Of a stretch of DNA of 64,000 nt, positions 34,601 to 45,000 are shown one piece after another. Source of the DNA: SXOA01 sp051004015 (GTDB lineage: Bacteria > Planctomycetota > Planctomycetia > Pirellulales > Pirellulaceae); contig JBPCKT010000028.1 of NCBI GenBank assembly GCA_051004015.1, positions 26,356 to 90,355 of the forward strand, written 5' to 3'. The stretch's first letter is position 1. Each line of letters opens with the position of its first letter. A program made the translations under genes and the position numbers. Below the pieces are notes generated by a model, which did not search any database, was not told the DNA's origin, and saw only the letters and a list, made by a program, of their open reading frames with translations.

Positions 34601-37600
34601 CGTGACGTTGCGGGTGGCGTCGACGACCGAATTGTCGATCGCGTCGATGGAGAAAGTGACGGACGCCTGACCCGCTGGAATCAAGACCGTGATTGGCACG
34701 CCGACTCGAGAGGGATCGCTGGCGAAGAGATTGACGAACATGTCCAGGGACAGATCGGGGCCGGTGCGCGTCAAAACGCCGGTCAGGGCATTGGTCCCCT
34801 GATTCTCCGCCATCACGCCGCCGGGGATGTCGATGTCGAGCGTCGTGGGAATCGTCTCCTGACCAAAATCGATTCCGCTGATGGAGGTATCCTCGGCCAG
34901 CACCACGTCGTTGTTGCCCGGCAGGCCGATATCGAAAATTCGCAGACCGCTGGGCGTGCCTAGCACCAGCGTCCGGCCGTCGGGGGAGATCGTGGCTTGC
35001 TTCAGCGGAGCGGTCGCCAGATCCTCTCCGACACTCACGCGGAAGATTTCCTTGCCGCTTGGCCCGAAGTAGCCAATCAATACGTCGGCGGGACCGCCAT
35101 CCGCGGCATAAAGCAGCGGCAAATTCGGGCTGAACGCCAAACCGGCGTTAAAAGTATTCAAGAAAATCTGGCTGGCGTCATAGGAGTTGTCAAAGGTCGA
35201 GGGCCCGAACTGATTGCTGGCGAAGACCGGCTGGCCGCCAAACGCGCCGCCGGCGGCGGTTTGTGTTCCGGCGACAGCGGCCCGCGTGTCCGGGCCGTCG
35301 ATGAATGTGTCGGTCGCGCCGTCGTAGCGGAAAATACTGCCGGCTGCGTTTCCTTCTTGAAAGAGAATTTGGCCGCGGCCGGTCATGCGGGTATTGGCCG
35401 CGATAGTTCCGCCCGCACCGCTCCCCACGGGCACCGCCAGCAAGCTATGGGTGAACGTGAGGTCGGGATTCTGGACGAACTGATGGAGCGGGTTGCTGCC
35501 CGCCGCACTGTTACCCGTTGTGACAAAGAACTTATTTCCGCTGGCGATGGCAACATCCACCGGACCTGTTTCCGTGCCGGGCGTATCGAACTCGAGCGTC
35601 GAGACGGAGCCGTTCGCCGAATTCACGACATACACAAAGCTCTTATTCGCGACTTCCTGGCTATCAATCACCAATAGCAGGCTACCTAAAGTGGCGATCG
35701 CCGCCGGCGTACCGGGCAGTTGGATGGGAGCCAGGTACTCATTCGTGGCCAGGCTATGGCGCAGAATGCTGCCCGAGGACATCAAGACGTACATGAGCCG
35801 AGCATCGGAGAAATCAAAGACAACGTCCTTCACTCCGGTGAGCGGCAGCAGCGTGCCAAAGTTGACGGGGGCAATCGGCGAGGTGGGACGGTTCCCCGCA
35901 GGCACTTCCGAGCGAACATGGTAGGTTCCGGCGGCAATTCCGTTGAAGCTATAGGTGCCGTCCGCCGAGGTAAAGAGGAAGGGGTCCGTCGGCGGATCCC
36001 AGTAGCCGTTGTTGTTGAGGTCGAGGAAAACACGTGCCCCTGCAATGGGAGTCTCGCCTAAGCCAGGATCGTAGACGCCGTTATCATTGCCGTCCAAGAA
36101 CTCCCGTCCGCTGATGGAGGAGCCTTTGTTGGAAACGCGGGCGATCGTGGCGGTGATGGGGGCAGAATCCTCCCAGCCGTCGTTGATCACGTATTCGAAC
36201 GTATCCTTCACGTCCATCACCGGCGAGGTAGTATAAACGAAGCTGCCGTCGGGATTGAGGGAGACAAAGCCCTTGGTGGCTTGCCGTACCAAACGGGCGG
36301 TGAGGGTTTGCGTCAGATTGGGGTCGCGGTCGTTGGGGATCACGCCGTTGGCGGGGAGGGCGACGGTGAGCGTCGTGGCCGTCCTGCTCATCACGTAATA
36401 GTCGGGCGTTCCCACGGCCACGATATTGGGGAACGTGTGGACGCCAAAATCGGGGACGATCAGGGGGCCGCCGCTGACGTTCACGAACCGCGAAGTCTGG
36501 GCATAGAGGGGATAAGAACGCATGCCGGTGGCCGTTCCCAGCGTCAGAGTTTTTCCATTCGCGGCAATATCCAGTTGGAAGTATCGCAGCGAGCCGGTGA
36601 TGTTCTGGCCGATGGGAATGTTGAATTGCGAGGTGAAGACGTCGGCCGCGTCGTAGTCAAAGGCGACCAGATTGTCGGTGGCGTCGTTGCCGACATACAG
36701 CCGATTCCGGAAGGGGTCGAAGACCAGCCCGCCGAGCTGGGAAGCCAGGGTCCGTACTACGGTGGGAATGGCAGTGTTGGTGTTGATGATCCGCACGCCG
36801 GCACTCGTGGCCACCGCGGCCCGGTTACCGTCCCGGCTGATGGCGGCAGGGGCGAGAAAGAGGCCCGTGTTCAAGGTCAGGCGGGCGGTGAACGAATCGG
36901 TGGCAGTCTTGTAAAAGAAGACGTTTCCGGTGGCGTCGGGCTCGGTGAAGACCACCGCGCTGCGGTCGCTGTTGCGATTGAGGCGGGTGAAGGGTGCGAG
37001 ATCGGGAGCACCGACCAGTCCGCCGCGGATGGAGATGGCATCGGTGGCCAGTGTGATTTCGCGCAAATTGCCGCGCACGCCGCCGGCCTGGAGCGTGGTG
37101 AAGAACGCCTTGCCGTTGTTGAGGATCGTGACGTCATACGAGCCGGACTCGCCCCCGATGCGGTCAAACGCCAGATTCGTGACCGCTCCCGTCTGCGTAT
37201 CCACCTTGCGGACAAACGACTGCGTTGTCCCTGGCTGCTGCTCGGCCACGTAGAGATAGCGGCCGTCGGGAGTGATATCGAGCCCGCCCGGACTGACGCC
37301 GACCGGAAACGGCGCGAGGAGCTTGCCGATGCGGGTGTCATAGCGCTCGACATTGCCGGCCGAGGTCACGGCGTAGTCGATGCCGGTCGTGCCGTCGAAA
37401 ACGTGATCGACAATATTCGGCAGGGTGGCGAAGAGGTTGGGACCGGCACTGATCGTGGGGACCGTCTGGTCCGTCACGGCATCGAGCACCAGTCGCACAT
37501 TGTACGAGCCGTTCGCCACTGCTGGGAAAGTGTACGTTCCAATCCCCGAGGTGAGCGTATTGGGCTCGCCGGTATCGAACGCGCCGTTGCTGTCCGTGTC

Positions 37601-38812
37601 CAAATATACGAACTGATTAGCCGCACCGACTTCTCCCAGTAGTGAGTCCCACTGGCCGTTGGAGTTGGAATCGGCGAAGACAATTCCGGAGATTTCGCCG
37701 ACGGGAGGGATGCCGTCATCGTTGTTGATAGTTCCTAGGCCGTCGCGGACGCCATAGCCGGGCGTCGGCGTCGAAAGGACGAGATTGAAGGTTTCGTTGG
37801 CCTCCGGAAGGAGGTCGCCGGTAGCCGTTACCACGACCGTCTTTTGAGACTCGCCGTTTAGAAAGACTAGTGAGCCTGAGTTAGCGGCATAGTCGACCCC
37901 CGCGGTGGCCGTGCCATCGGACGTGGTCCAGTTGACGGTCGCCGACCCGCTCAGGCTGCCCGATCGCCGGATCGTGAAAACGAGGGCGGGATTGCCAGCA
38001 TTACCCTCCGTGACGGCGGGGAAATTTGCCGTGAAATAGTCCGGATTCTTGATTTTTCCATCGATGCCGGCGAGGAAGATGCCATTAATCTCCGCGCTGC
38101 TGAGAGCCCGCTGATAGACGGACACCTCGTCGACCATTCCATCCAGCCGTCGGTTAACCCCGAGACTTCCGATCGTTTGCCGTCCCATCCAAAAGGTCGA
38201 ACCTGAGGGGGTAGCGACTGGCAAGGTTCCCGCCGCGACCTGGGCACCATCCAGATAGAGCTTGAATGAGGTACCCGCATTCGTCGCGGCAACGTGATGC
38301 CAGTCGCCGTCTTGCAAGATCCCACCGGCGATGGCCGGACCCCAGGTCGAGACAAACAGCCGGCCGCCAGAGTCTGTCCCCAGCGAGTAGGCCGCGGTGG
38401 TCGTTCCAGGAGTCCCGTAGGAGCCGAAAAGAGTCTCCTCACCAGCGACTCGCTGATCGATGCGGGCCCAAAGCTCGATGGTGCGGTCGGCGATTCCGGT
38501 CGGAAGTCCGACCGTTGGGGCCTGCAGATTGTCGTTGTTGCCGTCGAAATTGAAGCCGGTAAGAACCTGGCCGGCAGCGTACCCGGCACCGTTGAACAGA
38601 GAACCGTTATTGGGGCCCGTCAGATCGATAGTCGTGCCGTCCCCGGTCCACCAACTGACGATCCCGTTGGGTGGTGCAATCGCGGCGAGCAGCGACCGGT
38701 CCTCCAGTTGTTCCAGCAGGAGCCGGCGGTTGCGGGAGCGAGAATTCTGGAGAGCTCGAGCCGAAAAGCGATCGCGGCGGCGCGAGCGGAACCAGGCGTT
38801 AGGTCGGGTCAT
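31646..38812 (-). CDS. Giant Calx-beta/dockerin surface protein with LamG domain
   Basis: The protein has 2388 aa; ATG at 38812 preferred to a TTG at 38839. The N-terminus carries NRRLLLEQLEDRSLLAAI, the planctomycete extracellular motif. In order: a LamG/concanavalin-like domain (~45-235, WTGDGTTIDL), a Calx-beta domain, an SdrD B-like domain (VFADSNSNGQWDS), a seven-strand-repeat propeller, a cadherin-like or Big-type domain (NGVIPNDRDPN), a second SdrD B-like domain, another propeller, and a run of about eight Calx-beta domains interrupted by a third propeller. A dockerin-like pair of calcium loops (DVDASGGVFALDALKI, DTNGDNFITANDVLLI) lies near the C-terminus. It is expected to be exported and act in adhesion or envelope structure. 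Confidence 0.87.
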   Translation of the reverse strand: MTRPNAWFRSRRRDRFSARALQNSRSRNRRLLLEQLEDRSLLAAIAPPNGIVSWWTGDGTTIDLTGPNNGSLFNGAGYAAGQVLTGFNFDGNNDNLQAPTVGLPTGIADRTIELWARIDQRVAGEETLFGSYGTPGTTTAAYSLGTDSGGRLFVSTWGPAIAGGILQDGDWHHVAATNAGTSFKLYLDGAQVAAGTLPVATPSGSTFWMGRQTIGSLGVNRRLDGMVDEVSVYQRALSSAEINGIFLAGIDGKIKNPDYFTANFPAVTEGNAGNPALVFTIRRSGSLSGSATVNWTTSDGTATAGVDYAANSGSLVFLNGESQKTVVVTATGDLLPEANETFNLVLSTPTPGYGVRDGLGTINNDDGIPPVGEISGIVFADSNSNGQWDSLLGEVGAANQFVYLDTDSNGAFDTGEPNTLTSGIGTYTFPAVANGSYNVRLVLDAVTDQTVPTISAGPNLFATLPNIVDHVFDGTTGIDYAVTSAGNVERYDTRIGKLLAPFPVGVSPGGLDITPDGRYLYVAEQQPGTTQSFVRKVDTQTGAVTNLAFDRIGGESGSYDVTILNNGKAFFTTLQAGGVRGNLREITLATDAISIRGGLVGAPDLAPFTRLNRNSDRSAVVFTEPDATGNVFFYKTATDSFTARLTLNTGLFLAPAAISRDGNRAAVATSAGVRIINTNTAIPTVVRTLASQLGGLVFDPFRNRLYVGNDATDNLVAFDYDAADVFTSQFNIPIGQNITGSLRYFQLDIAANGKTLTLGTATGMRSYPLYAQTSRFVNVSGGPLIVPDFGVHTFPNIVAVGTPDYYVMSRTATTLTVALPANGVIPNDRDPNLTQTLTARLVRQATKGFVSLNPDGSFVYTTSPVMDVKDTFEYVINDGWEDSAPITATIARVSNKGSSISGREFLDGNDNGVYDPGLGETPIAGARVFLDLNNNGYWDPPTDPFLFTSADGTYSFNGIAAGTYHVRSEVPAGNRPTSPIAPVNFGTLLPLTGVKDVVFDFSDARLMYVLMSSGSILRHSLATNEYLAPIQLPGTPAAIATLGSLLLVIDSQEVANKSFVYVVNSANGSVSTLEFDTPGTETGPVDVAIASGNKFFVTTGNSAAGSNPLHQFVQNPDLTFTHSLLAVPVGSGAGGTIAANTRMTGRGQILFQEGNAAGSIFRYDGATDTFIDGPDTRAAVAGTQTAAGGAFGGQPVFASNQFGPSTFDNSYDASQIFLNTFNAGLAFSPNLPLLYAADGGPADVLIGYFGPSGKEIFRVSVGEDLATAPLKQATISPDGRTLVLGTPSGLRIFDIGLPGNNDVVLAEDTSISGIDFGQETIPTTLDIDIPGGVMAENQGTNALTGVLTRTGPDLSLDMFVNLFASDPSRVGVPITVLIPAGQASVTFSIDAIDNSVVDATRNVTITATSTGAIPLSDSDFIIVNDHETLTVSIITPTFAEVGGSSTATVTRSNTNIGSPLVVTLTSSDTSEATVPATVTILANQTSASFTITAVDDAIFDGTRSAVISGTAAGYLSVNGTVFVVSDQDSYRNILVTTVPSLHNSRLRVYSPAGVQVSDIPVPVGTGGDEPVRDLVVDAAGNVKFYNGTNDVILSTLDPRRGTFTSNTTAGWSTANVSSFGGIASLGNFIFATDMATGTGADLQQGLIRFDITNNSFARFETTKDFIDVAAGQDGLIYAFEFTPVSLPAVPAPPYNVRVYNPATLAFIRQVALASPELPLAIAVNPQGLIYAVVGDNLIYEFAANGSLLRTLSTGGDNLNDLDISPAGQLIAAGATGSVVVMNDPGHDLPTSFTVGNTQAFVAFGNLNSAVGLTLSVAPTTFSEAAGVAASAATVTRPSLADLSVSLTVSLATSDTTEATVQQIVTIPAGQVTASFNIQAIDDAIGDFSQTVTLTAVAPGQVGAAETLTVLDDEINYFTVSISPSSMPENGGAAIGTVTRFVLDNSLPLVVNLASNDATEATVPATATILAGQNSVTFPITAVDDAIRDATQNPVITASATGMSNGAASIAVTDDEIDNITLAIVPGSISENGGTATGTITRFVGSNAAALVVNLSSNDTTEATVPASVTILAGQNSANFTVTGVNDALRDFNQAVIVTASAASVANTTAGVTVTDDELDGLAFTFVDNFMMENGGTISATVTRTVFDNSLSQVVNLSSSDLTEATVPATVTILANQNSVTFVIDAVDDAVAIGDGPQTVTITGTAAGFATANGNILVGDNERPFQNQRNPLDVDASGGVFALDALKIINILNEIGTGDAATIMASYSGPPIFPDTNGDNFITANDVLLIINFLNTPPPPAPEGEPDTFFFSPAALVSSPSNTTVSLPRTTSQPQPSVSGANAAAVLAIVSENDNYTSLEDAPRGKQRRGDWDELVGDLATDLVNRRRD

Positions 38813-39022
38813 GGCAACATCCGGCTGAAGAAGTTTCAAGCAAGCAGTCGAGGTGGGAATATATCAATGGGGCGAGTCCGCGGACCTCAGACCATATCGG
38901 GAGATAGTGCATAATAACTACGGACTGGAAGGGCTGCAACGAAATTGAGAGCAGCATTCCACCGCGTTCAAGTCTTTTAACAAAAGGCACTTAGGAGCGG
39001 TCGCAAGCTGCCAAACGGGCAT

Positions 39023-42000
39023 CTATTCACCGCGCCGCCGGACATTCTCTCGCGCCAGGACCGCCACGACTTGATTCCAATCGGAATCAGCCTCGAAGGG
39101 GCTTGGGGTGCGGGGTTTCGACTGTCGCCAGAATGAGTCGTCCGCAAGCAGCGCTTGCAGGGCGGCAGCGGAAGCGTCGGGGGCGGGGACCTGACTGGCG
39201 GAGGCGCTCGCGGACGGAACGGCCGCGGGAGCGAACGCCGAGAAATCATCGAACTCGCCTTCGCCGCCGGGAGGCGGGGGATCGTTGATGTAGTTGATGA
39301 CAAGCAGGGCATCCAGAGCGCTGATAAAATTGTCGCCGCTGGTATCGGGGAAGATCGGGGGCCCGGAGTACTGCGGCATGATCACGCCGACGGCCCCGGT
39401 CCCAATCTCGTTGAGGATATTGATCACCGCCAGTACGTCGCCGGCCACGATAAAGCCGTCCGCAGTGACATCCAGGGGATGGCGCGGGTTTTGGAAGGGC
39501 GTTTCGTCGTCGGAGACAATCAAGTTCTTGTTGACGGAAGCATGGCCGGCTGCCGAGGCGGTGATGGTGACGGTCTGGGCACGATCGGCCAAGGCGTCAT
39601 CCACGGCGGTAATGGCGAACGTGACGCTGTTCTGGCTGGCCGGGATAGTGACGGTCGTGGGGACCGTCGCTTCGCCAGTGTCGCTGCTGGAGAGCGAAAC
39701 GACCAAGGCCGCCGAGTTATCGAGGTCGATACGGGTCACGGTTCCGGTGATGGATCCGCCGTTTTCGCTCATCAGGTCGGTGGAGAGGGAAATCGCGATC
39801 GTATCGATTTCGTCATCGGTGACGGAGACGTTTGCATTCGTGGAGGCCACGCCTGCGGCGGAGGCGGTAATGACGGCAGTCTGCGTGCCGTCGCGCAGCG
39901 CGTCGTTGACGCCGGTGACTGTGAACGTCCTGCTGTTTTGATTGGCCAGGATGGTGACGCTGAGGGGCACGGAGGCCTCGCCGGTATCGCTGCTCGAAAG
40001 ATTCACGACCAGGGCCGCGGAATTGTTCAGGAAGGCGCGGGTGACGGTGCCCGTGGCCGTGCCCCCATTCTCGGAAATCGAGCCGGGGACAATCGAAATG
40101 GAAATCGTATCGGCTTCGTCATCCGTCACGCTGATCTGCCCATTGCCGGCGGCAAAACCGCCGGCGCTCGCGGAGATGGTGACGGTCTGCGTGCCGTCCT
40201 GCAGCGCGTCGTCCACGGCCGTGACGGTGAAGATGACGCTGTTTTCGTTGGCGGGGATCGTGACGGGGGAAGGAACGCTCGCTTCGGTGGCGTCGCCCGA
40301 ATTCAGCGTGACCACGACCGGCAACAGGTTGTTGAGCGCATTCCGCGTGACCGTGCCGGTCAGCGTTCCCCCATTCTCGCTCATGGAAGTGGGGAAGAAG
40401 CTGAGCGACAGAAAATCCACTTCGTCATCGGTGACATCCAGACCATCGGAGACCGAGGCGACTCCGGGTGCGGCCGCGGTGATGTTGACGTTCTGAGTGC
40501 CGTCACGGAGAGAATCGTTGACGCCGGTGACGGTGAAGTTAACGCTGGTCTGGCCGGCAGGAATGGTCACGGTGCCGGGGACGGTGGCTTCCGTCGTGTC
40601 ATCGCTGGTGAGTGTGACGATGAGCGCCGAACTGTTATTCAGGAAGACTCGGGACACCGTACCGGAACTGGAGCCGCCGTTTTCGCTGATGCTGCCCGCC
40701 ACAATGTTGATGCTGATCGTATCCACTTCGTTGTCGGTGACGCTGACCGGGCCGCTGCCAGAGGCGATACCTGCGGCTGAGGCAGTGATATTGACGGTCT
40801 GAGTGCCGTCGCGGAGGACATCATCGACCGCGGTGACGGTGAAATTGGCCGTGTTCTGCCCGTCCGGGATGAGCACCGTGGGGGGAACCGTGGCTTCCGT
40901 GGTGTCATCGGAAGCGAGATTGACCGTTACGGGCGCGCTGTTATCCAGCACCGTGCGGGTGACGGTGCCGGTCAGCGTCCCGCCGAGCTCGGACATGGAG
41001 GTGGGGGCGAAGGAAAGCGTGAAATAATTGAACTCGTCATCGGTCACGGTGAGGATGGTGTTGGCACTGGCCTGGCCGCTGGCTGCGGCCGTGATGGTCG
41101 CGTTCTGCGGACCATCACCCACGGCGTCATCCACGGCGGCAATCGCAAACGTCACCGAAACTTTGCCGGCGGGAATAATGACCGTTGCCGGCACGCTGGC
41201 TTCCGAGGTGTCATTGCTGCTGAGATTGACCGTGAGGGCCGCGGCGGTGCTTCCCTCGCTGGGACGGGAAACGATCGCGATGGCCGCATTGGCCCCGGCG
41301 CTTTCCACAAACGTGGTCGGCGAGACGAAGAGCGTCAGCCCGGCTGCCGAGCGCAGGCTGCCGAAGCTGACGAAGGCTGGAGTCGAGCTGACCGAGAACT
41401 TGACCGGGGCGTCCATCAGGGCTTCATCCAGCACGACGACGTCGCCGGTCAGCCCCGAGGCAATCAGCCCTCCTTCGGCAGAGAGATCAATATCGCTCAA
41501 GCTGGCGCCGGTGGTCACGACGCTGCGGATCAGTACGCCGCTGGAATCGTAGCGATAGATCGTGTTGTTGCCGGCCACGGCCAGGATTTCGCCCGTGCTG
41601 TTGACGGCGATGCCCACGGGCGTGTTCAGGCCGGGCAGCGTGACCGTGCGAATGAAGGCGCGCGTCTCCGGGTTGTAAACCTCCAGTTGTCCGGCGGCCA
41701 GGCCGTACAGCAGGCCGTCACCGCCGACGGCGACATCCGTGTAGTCCAGCGAGCCGCCAAAGCGGACGGGGGTGAAGGGGCCCGTCGTGGTGTCGAAACG
41801 GATCAGGCCGTTTTGCAAATCCGCGCCGCTGCCGGTCGCCATGTCGGTGACAAAGACGTACTGACCAAAGCGGGCCACGCCGCCGGTCCCCCCAGCGGCA
41901 GCCGTGCTCCAACCGCTTTCGGTGGTATCGATTCGAGGGCCGCCCAGAGCGTCAATCGTGGTCAGACTGGGTTCGGCGGTGCCGGCAAAAATGTGGACTT

Positions 42001-45000
42001 TGCCCGACGCATCCACCACCAAATCGCGCGTGGGATAATCGCCCCCGGCGACAGGCTGAATGGAAGTGTCATTCACGCGCGTTCCCGAAGGGGAATATTC
42101 GTAGAGCCGCGGATTGTCGGGCGAGGCATTGGTGCTGATGAGCAGGTTCCGATAGGGATCGGCATTGCTGACGATGTTGACGATGTCGCTCAGGCTGAAA
42201 TAGGCGGCCGCGGAGCCGGTGATCACCGCCTGGCGGGTGCCGTCGAATAGGAGGTCGTCGACGGCATTGAGCGTTACCGTGGTGCTCGCCTGACCCGCCG
42301 GAATTGTCACGGAGGGTTGGATAGTCGCTTCCGTGGTATCCGAACTGGTGAGCGTGACCAGCAGCGCCAAGGAATTATCGGTGTTGGAACGGGAGATCGT
42401 GGCCACGGTCTGGCCGCCGACTTCTGGCAGCGAATGGGACGCGAGCGAGACAATGATCAGCTCATGGTCGGTCACAACAATGCTGTCCGAATCGCTACCA
42501 TAGGGAGCGGCCGAGGCGGTGATGCTGACCTGCTGGGTGCCGTCGAGCAGGTTGTCGTCCACCGCGTTGATGGGGAAGTTGACGGAAGTTTGCCCTGCCA
42601 GAATGGTGACGGTTGCGGCCATGCTGGCTTCCGTCGTGTCGCTGCTGGTGAGGGTGACCACCAAGGGAATCGTCAAGTCCCCGCCTGTGCGGGAAACAGT
42701 GCCCGTGAGCGGGCCCGCGCCCTGATTTTCAGCCATCACGCCGCCGGGGACGGCGACATGAATCGAGAGCGGCACCGTAACATTTCCGAAGAGGAGGCCG
42801 TCCACGGAGGCGTTGTTGGCAAGGGTCACGAGATACCCCTGCGAAGTGCCGATATCAAAAGCCCGCACGCCGCTGACCGTGGTGAGGAACAGGTTCTGCC
42901 CGTCAGGAATCACACCAATCTGGCCATAGAACAGGCCGCCGACGTTCTCGCCAATGCTGACACGTAGGAGTTCCTGGAAGTTCTGAACATTGTAGGCCAC
43001 CAGCTCGTCGGTGAACGAATCCACGGCATAAAAAACGTCGCGCGTGCCGTCGAAGCCTAGTCCGCCGTCGAACCGCTCGAAAATCTCCTGGACCTGGAAA
43101 TTCTCGTCCATCAACGATGGGCCGAAAATGTCCGAGACAATGAGCTGGCCGTCGCGACTGACAGCGGAGTGGCGGGTATTCGTGACGGCGGCAGTGCTGG
43201 GGCCGTCCACGAACAGCCCGGTGGCCGAGATGTAGGTGAACAGAGGGCCCGTCGCGTTCGTCCCTTCCGTGAGCAGCAATCGGCTGCGGTCGGTGCCGCG
43301 GAAAATCCGCGTGCCGCTGCCGACCAATCCGCCACCGGCGGCGGTGGGAGCATCGGCGCGGATGGTGATGGTTCCCGTCGCCAGGTCCAACTCCCGGAGC
43401 GGGACGGGGGAAGCGTCACTGGAGGTGGTGGTGATCAGGGCCTTGCCGTTGGCGCCGATGGAGATGTCAAAGCAGCCCGTCTCGGTGCCGGGAGTGTCGA
43501 ACTGAAGCGTGGTGACGGTGCCGTTGGCCAGGTTGACCTTGCGAACGAACGCCTTGTTCGCCACTTCCAGCGAGTCCGCGACATAGAGCGTACTATTGTC
43601 CGGCGTGATGTCGAGGCCAATCGCCGCCCCGCCGACGACGATGGGTGACAGAAACGCGCGGGCCACCAGGCTGTAGCGGCGAATCGTGTCATTGCCCGCG
43701 GCGATGTATAGGATTTGCCGCGAAGTATCGAAGGAGATGTCGGTCACGCCCGCTTGCACGATCAGCGTGCTGGCGCTGGAGGCGATGGGCCAGGTGGAGC
43801 GGGCGCCGTTGGGAAGAATCTGGCGGACGCGATAGTCCCGCGCCGTGAGTCCGGTGAACGACCAGGTGCCGTCCGCCGCGGAAAGAGTTTGCGGCTCGCT
43901 GGCGGGGTCCAGCACGCCATTGTCGTTCAGATCGAGGAATACCTTGACGTCCGCGGCCACGGTTTCGCCCAGGCCGGGCTCGAAGATGCCGTCCGCGTCG
44001 AAGTCATTGAACTCCAGGCCGCTGAGCGAAGAGCCGGTGTTGGGATTTTTCGTGATCAGGACGGTGGCGACATTCGAGGTGGTGATCCCGTCGCTGAGCT
44101 GATAACTGAAGCTGTCGGTGTCGACAAAGGGATTAGCACCCCCGACGGGATTTCCCGTGTAGGTAAAGCTGCCGTTGGGATTGAGCGTGAGAGAGCCGTG
44201 CTGGACGTTGGTAATCAGCTGGATCGTGATCGACTGATTGAGGTTCGCCTCCCGGTCGTTCTTGAGGATCCCGTTGGCTGCATTGACGGTCAGGAACTGG
44301 GTTCCGTTCGTGTCATAGAAATCGTCCGCGGCCTGTGGGGCGTAGTTGTTCACCGGTCGCGAGCCGAAATCGTAGTCGGTATTGGCGTTGTCGTTGACAG
44401 TCAAAATCCAGTTGGTCGGGGTGGGCGTATAGACATGCAAGCCGGTCGTGGTCGACAGGAAGAGCTCGTCCCCATCGGGGCTCATCGCGGTCTGGTAGAA
44501 AATGCCATTGGCCAGAGTCTCGAAGATTGGCTGAATGAAGCCGGTGGTATTGCTGATCGAGACGTGGAGGAGGATATCCTCAAGATTCACGTCATAAGCG
44601 GCATTGAAGGCCGTGACTTGAAAGGACAGGAAAATCTGTTGTCCCGCCAGCGATTGCAGGGCCGAAGTAAGATCAAAGGAACGGTAATTCGGCCCCAATT
44701 GCACGACATTTGCTGAATAGATGTCGCGAACCGGGTTACCGAACTGATTCAAGAGCCGGACGCGAAAGTTCTGATCGTTGGGATCAACGGTTGTGTCAAA
44801 ACTCTGCAGACGGTCGAACCAGCTCACGGTGGCCGCGGTGATACCGAAAGGCACGATGAAACCGGCGGTTTGCTGCCCGCTTCCGCCAAAGGGCTGGCTC
44901 GCATTGGCGGATTGACGGTTCACCAGAAATGTATCTTCGTGAATCCGCTGGTAGATGCGGTTGAAGGTGTTGTCGGCGGGCGAGGGGAGCTGCGAGCTGG

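Noticed and set aside
33455..37642. Long plus-strand frames (502 and 453 codons)
   Set aside because: Shadows of the giant gene on the other strand, with repeated low-complexity Gly/Arg/Asp composition.
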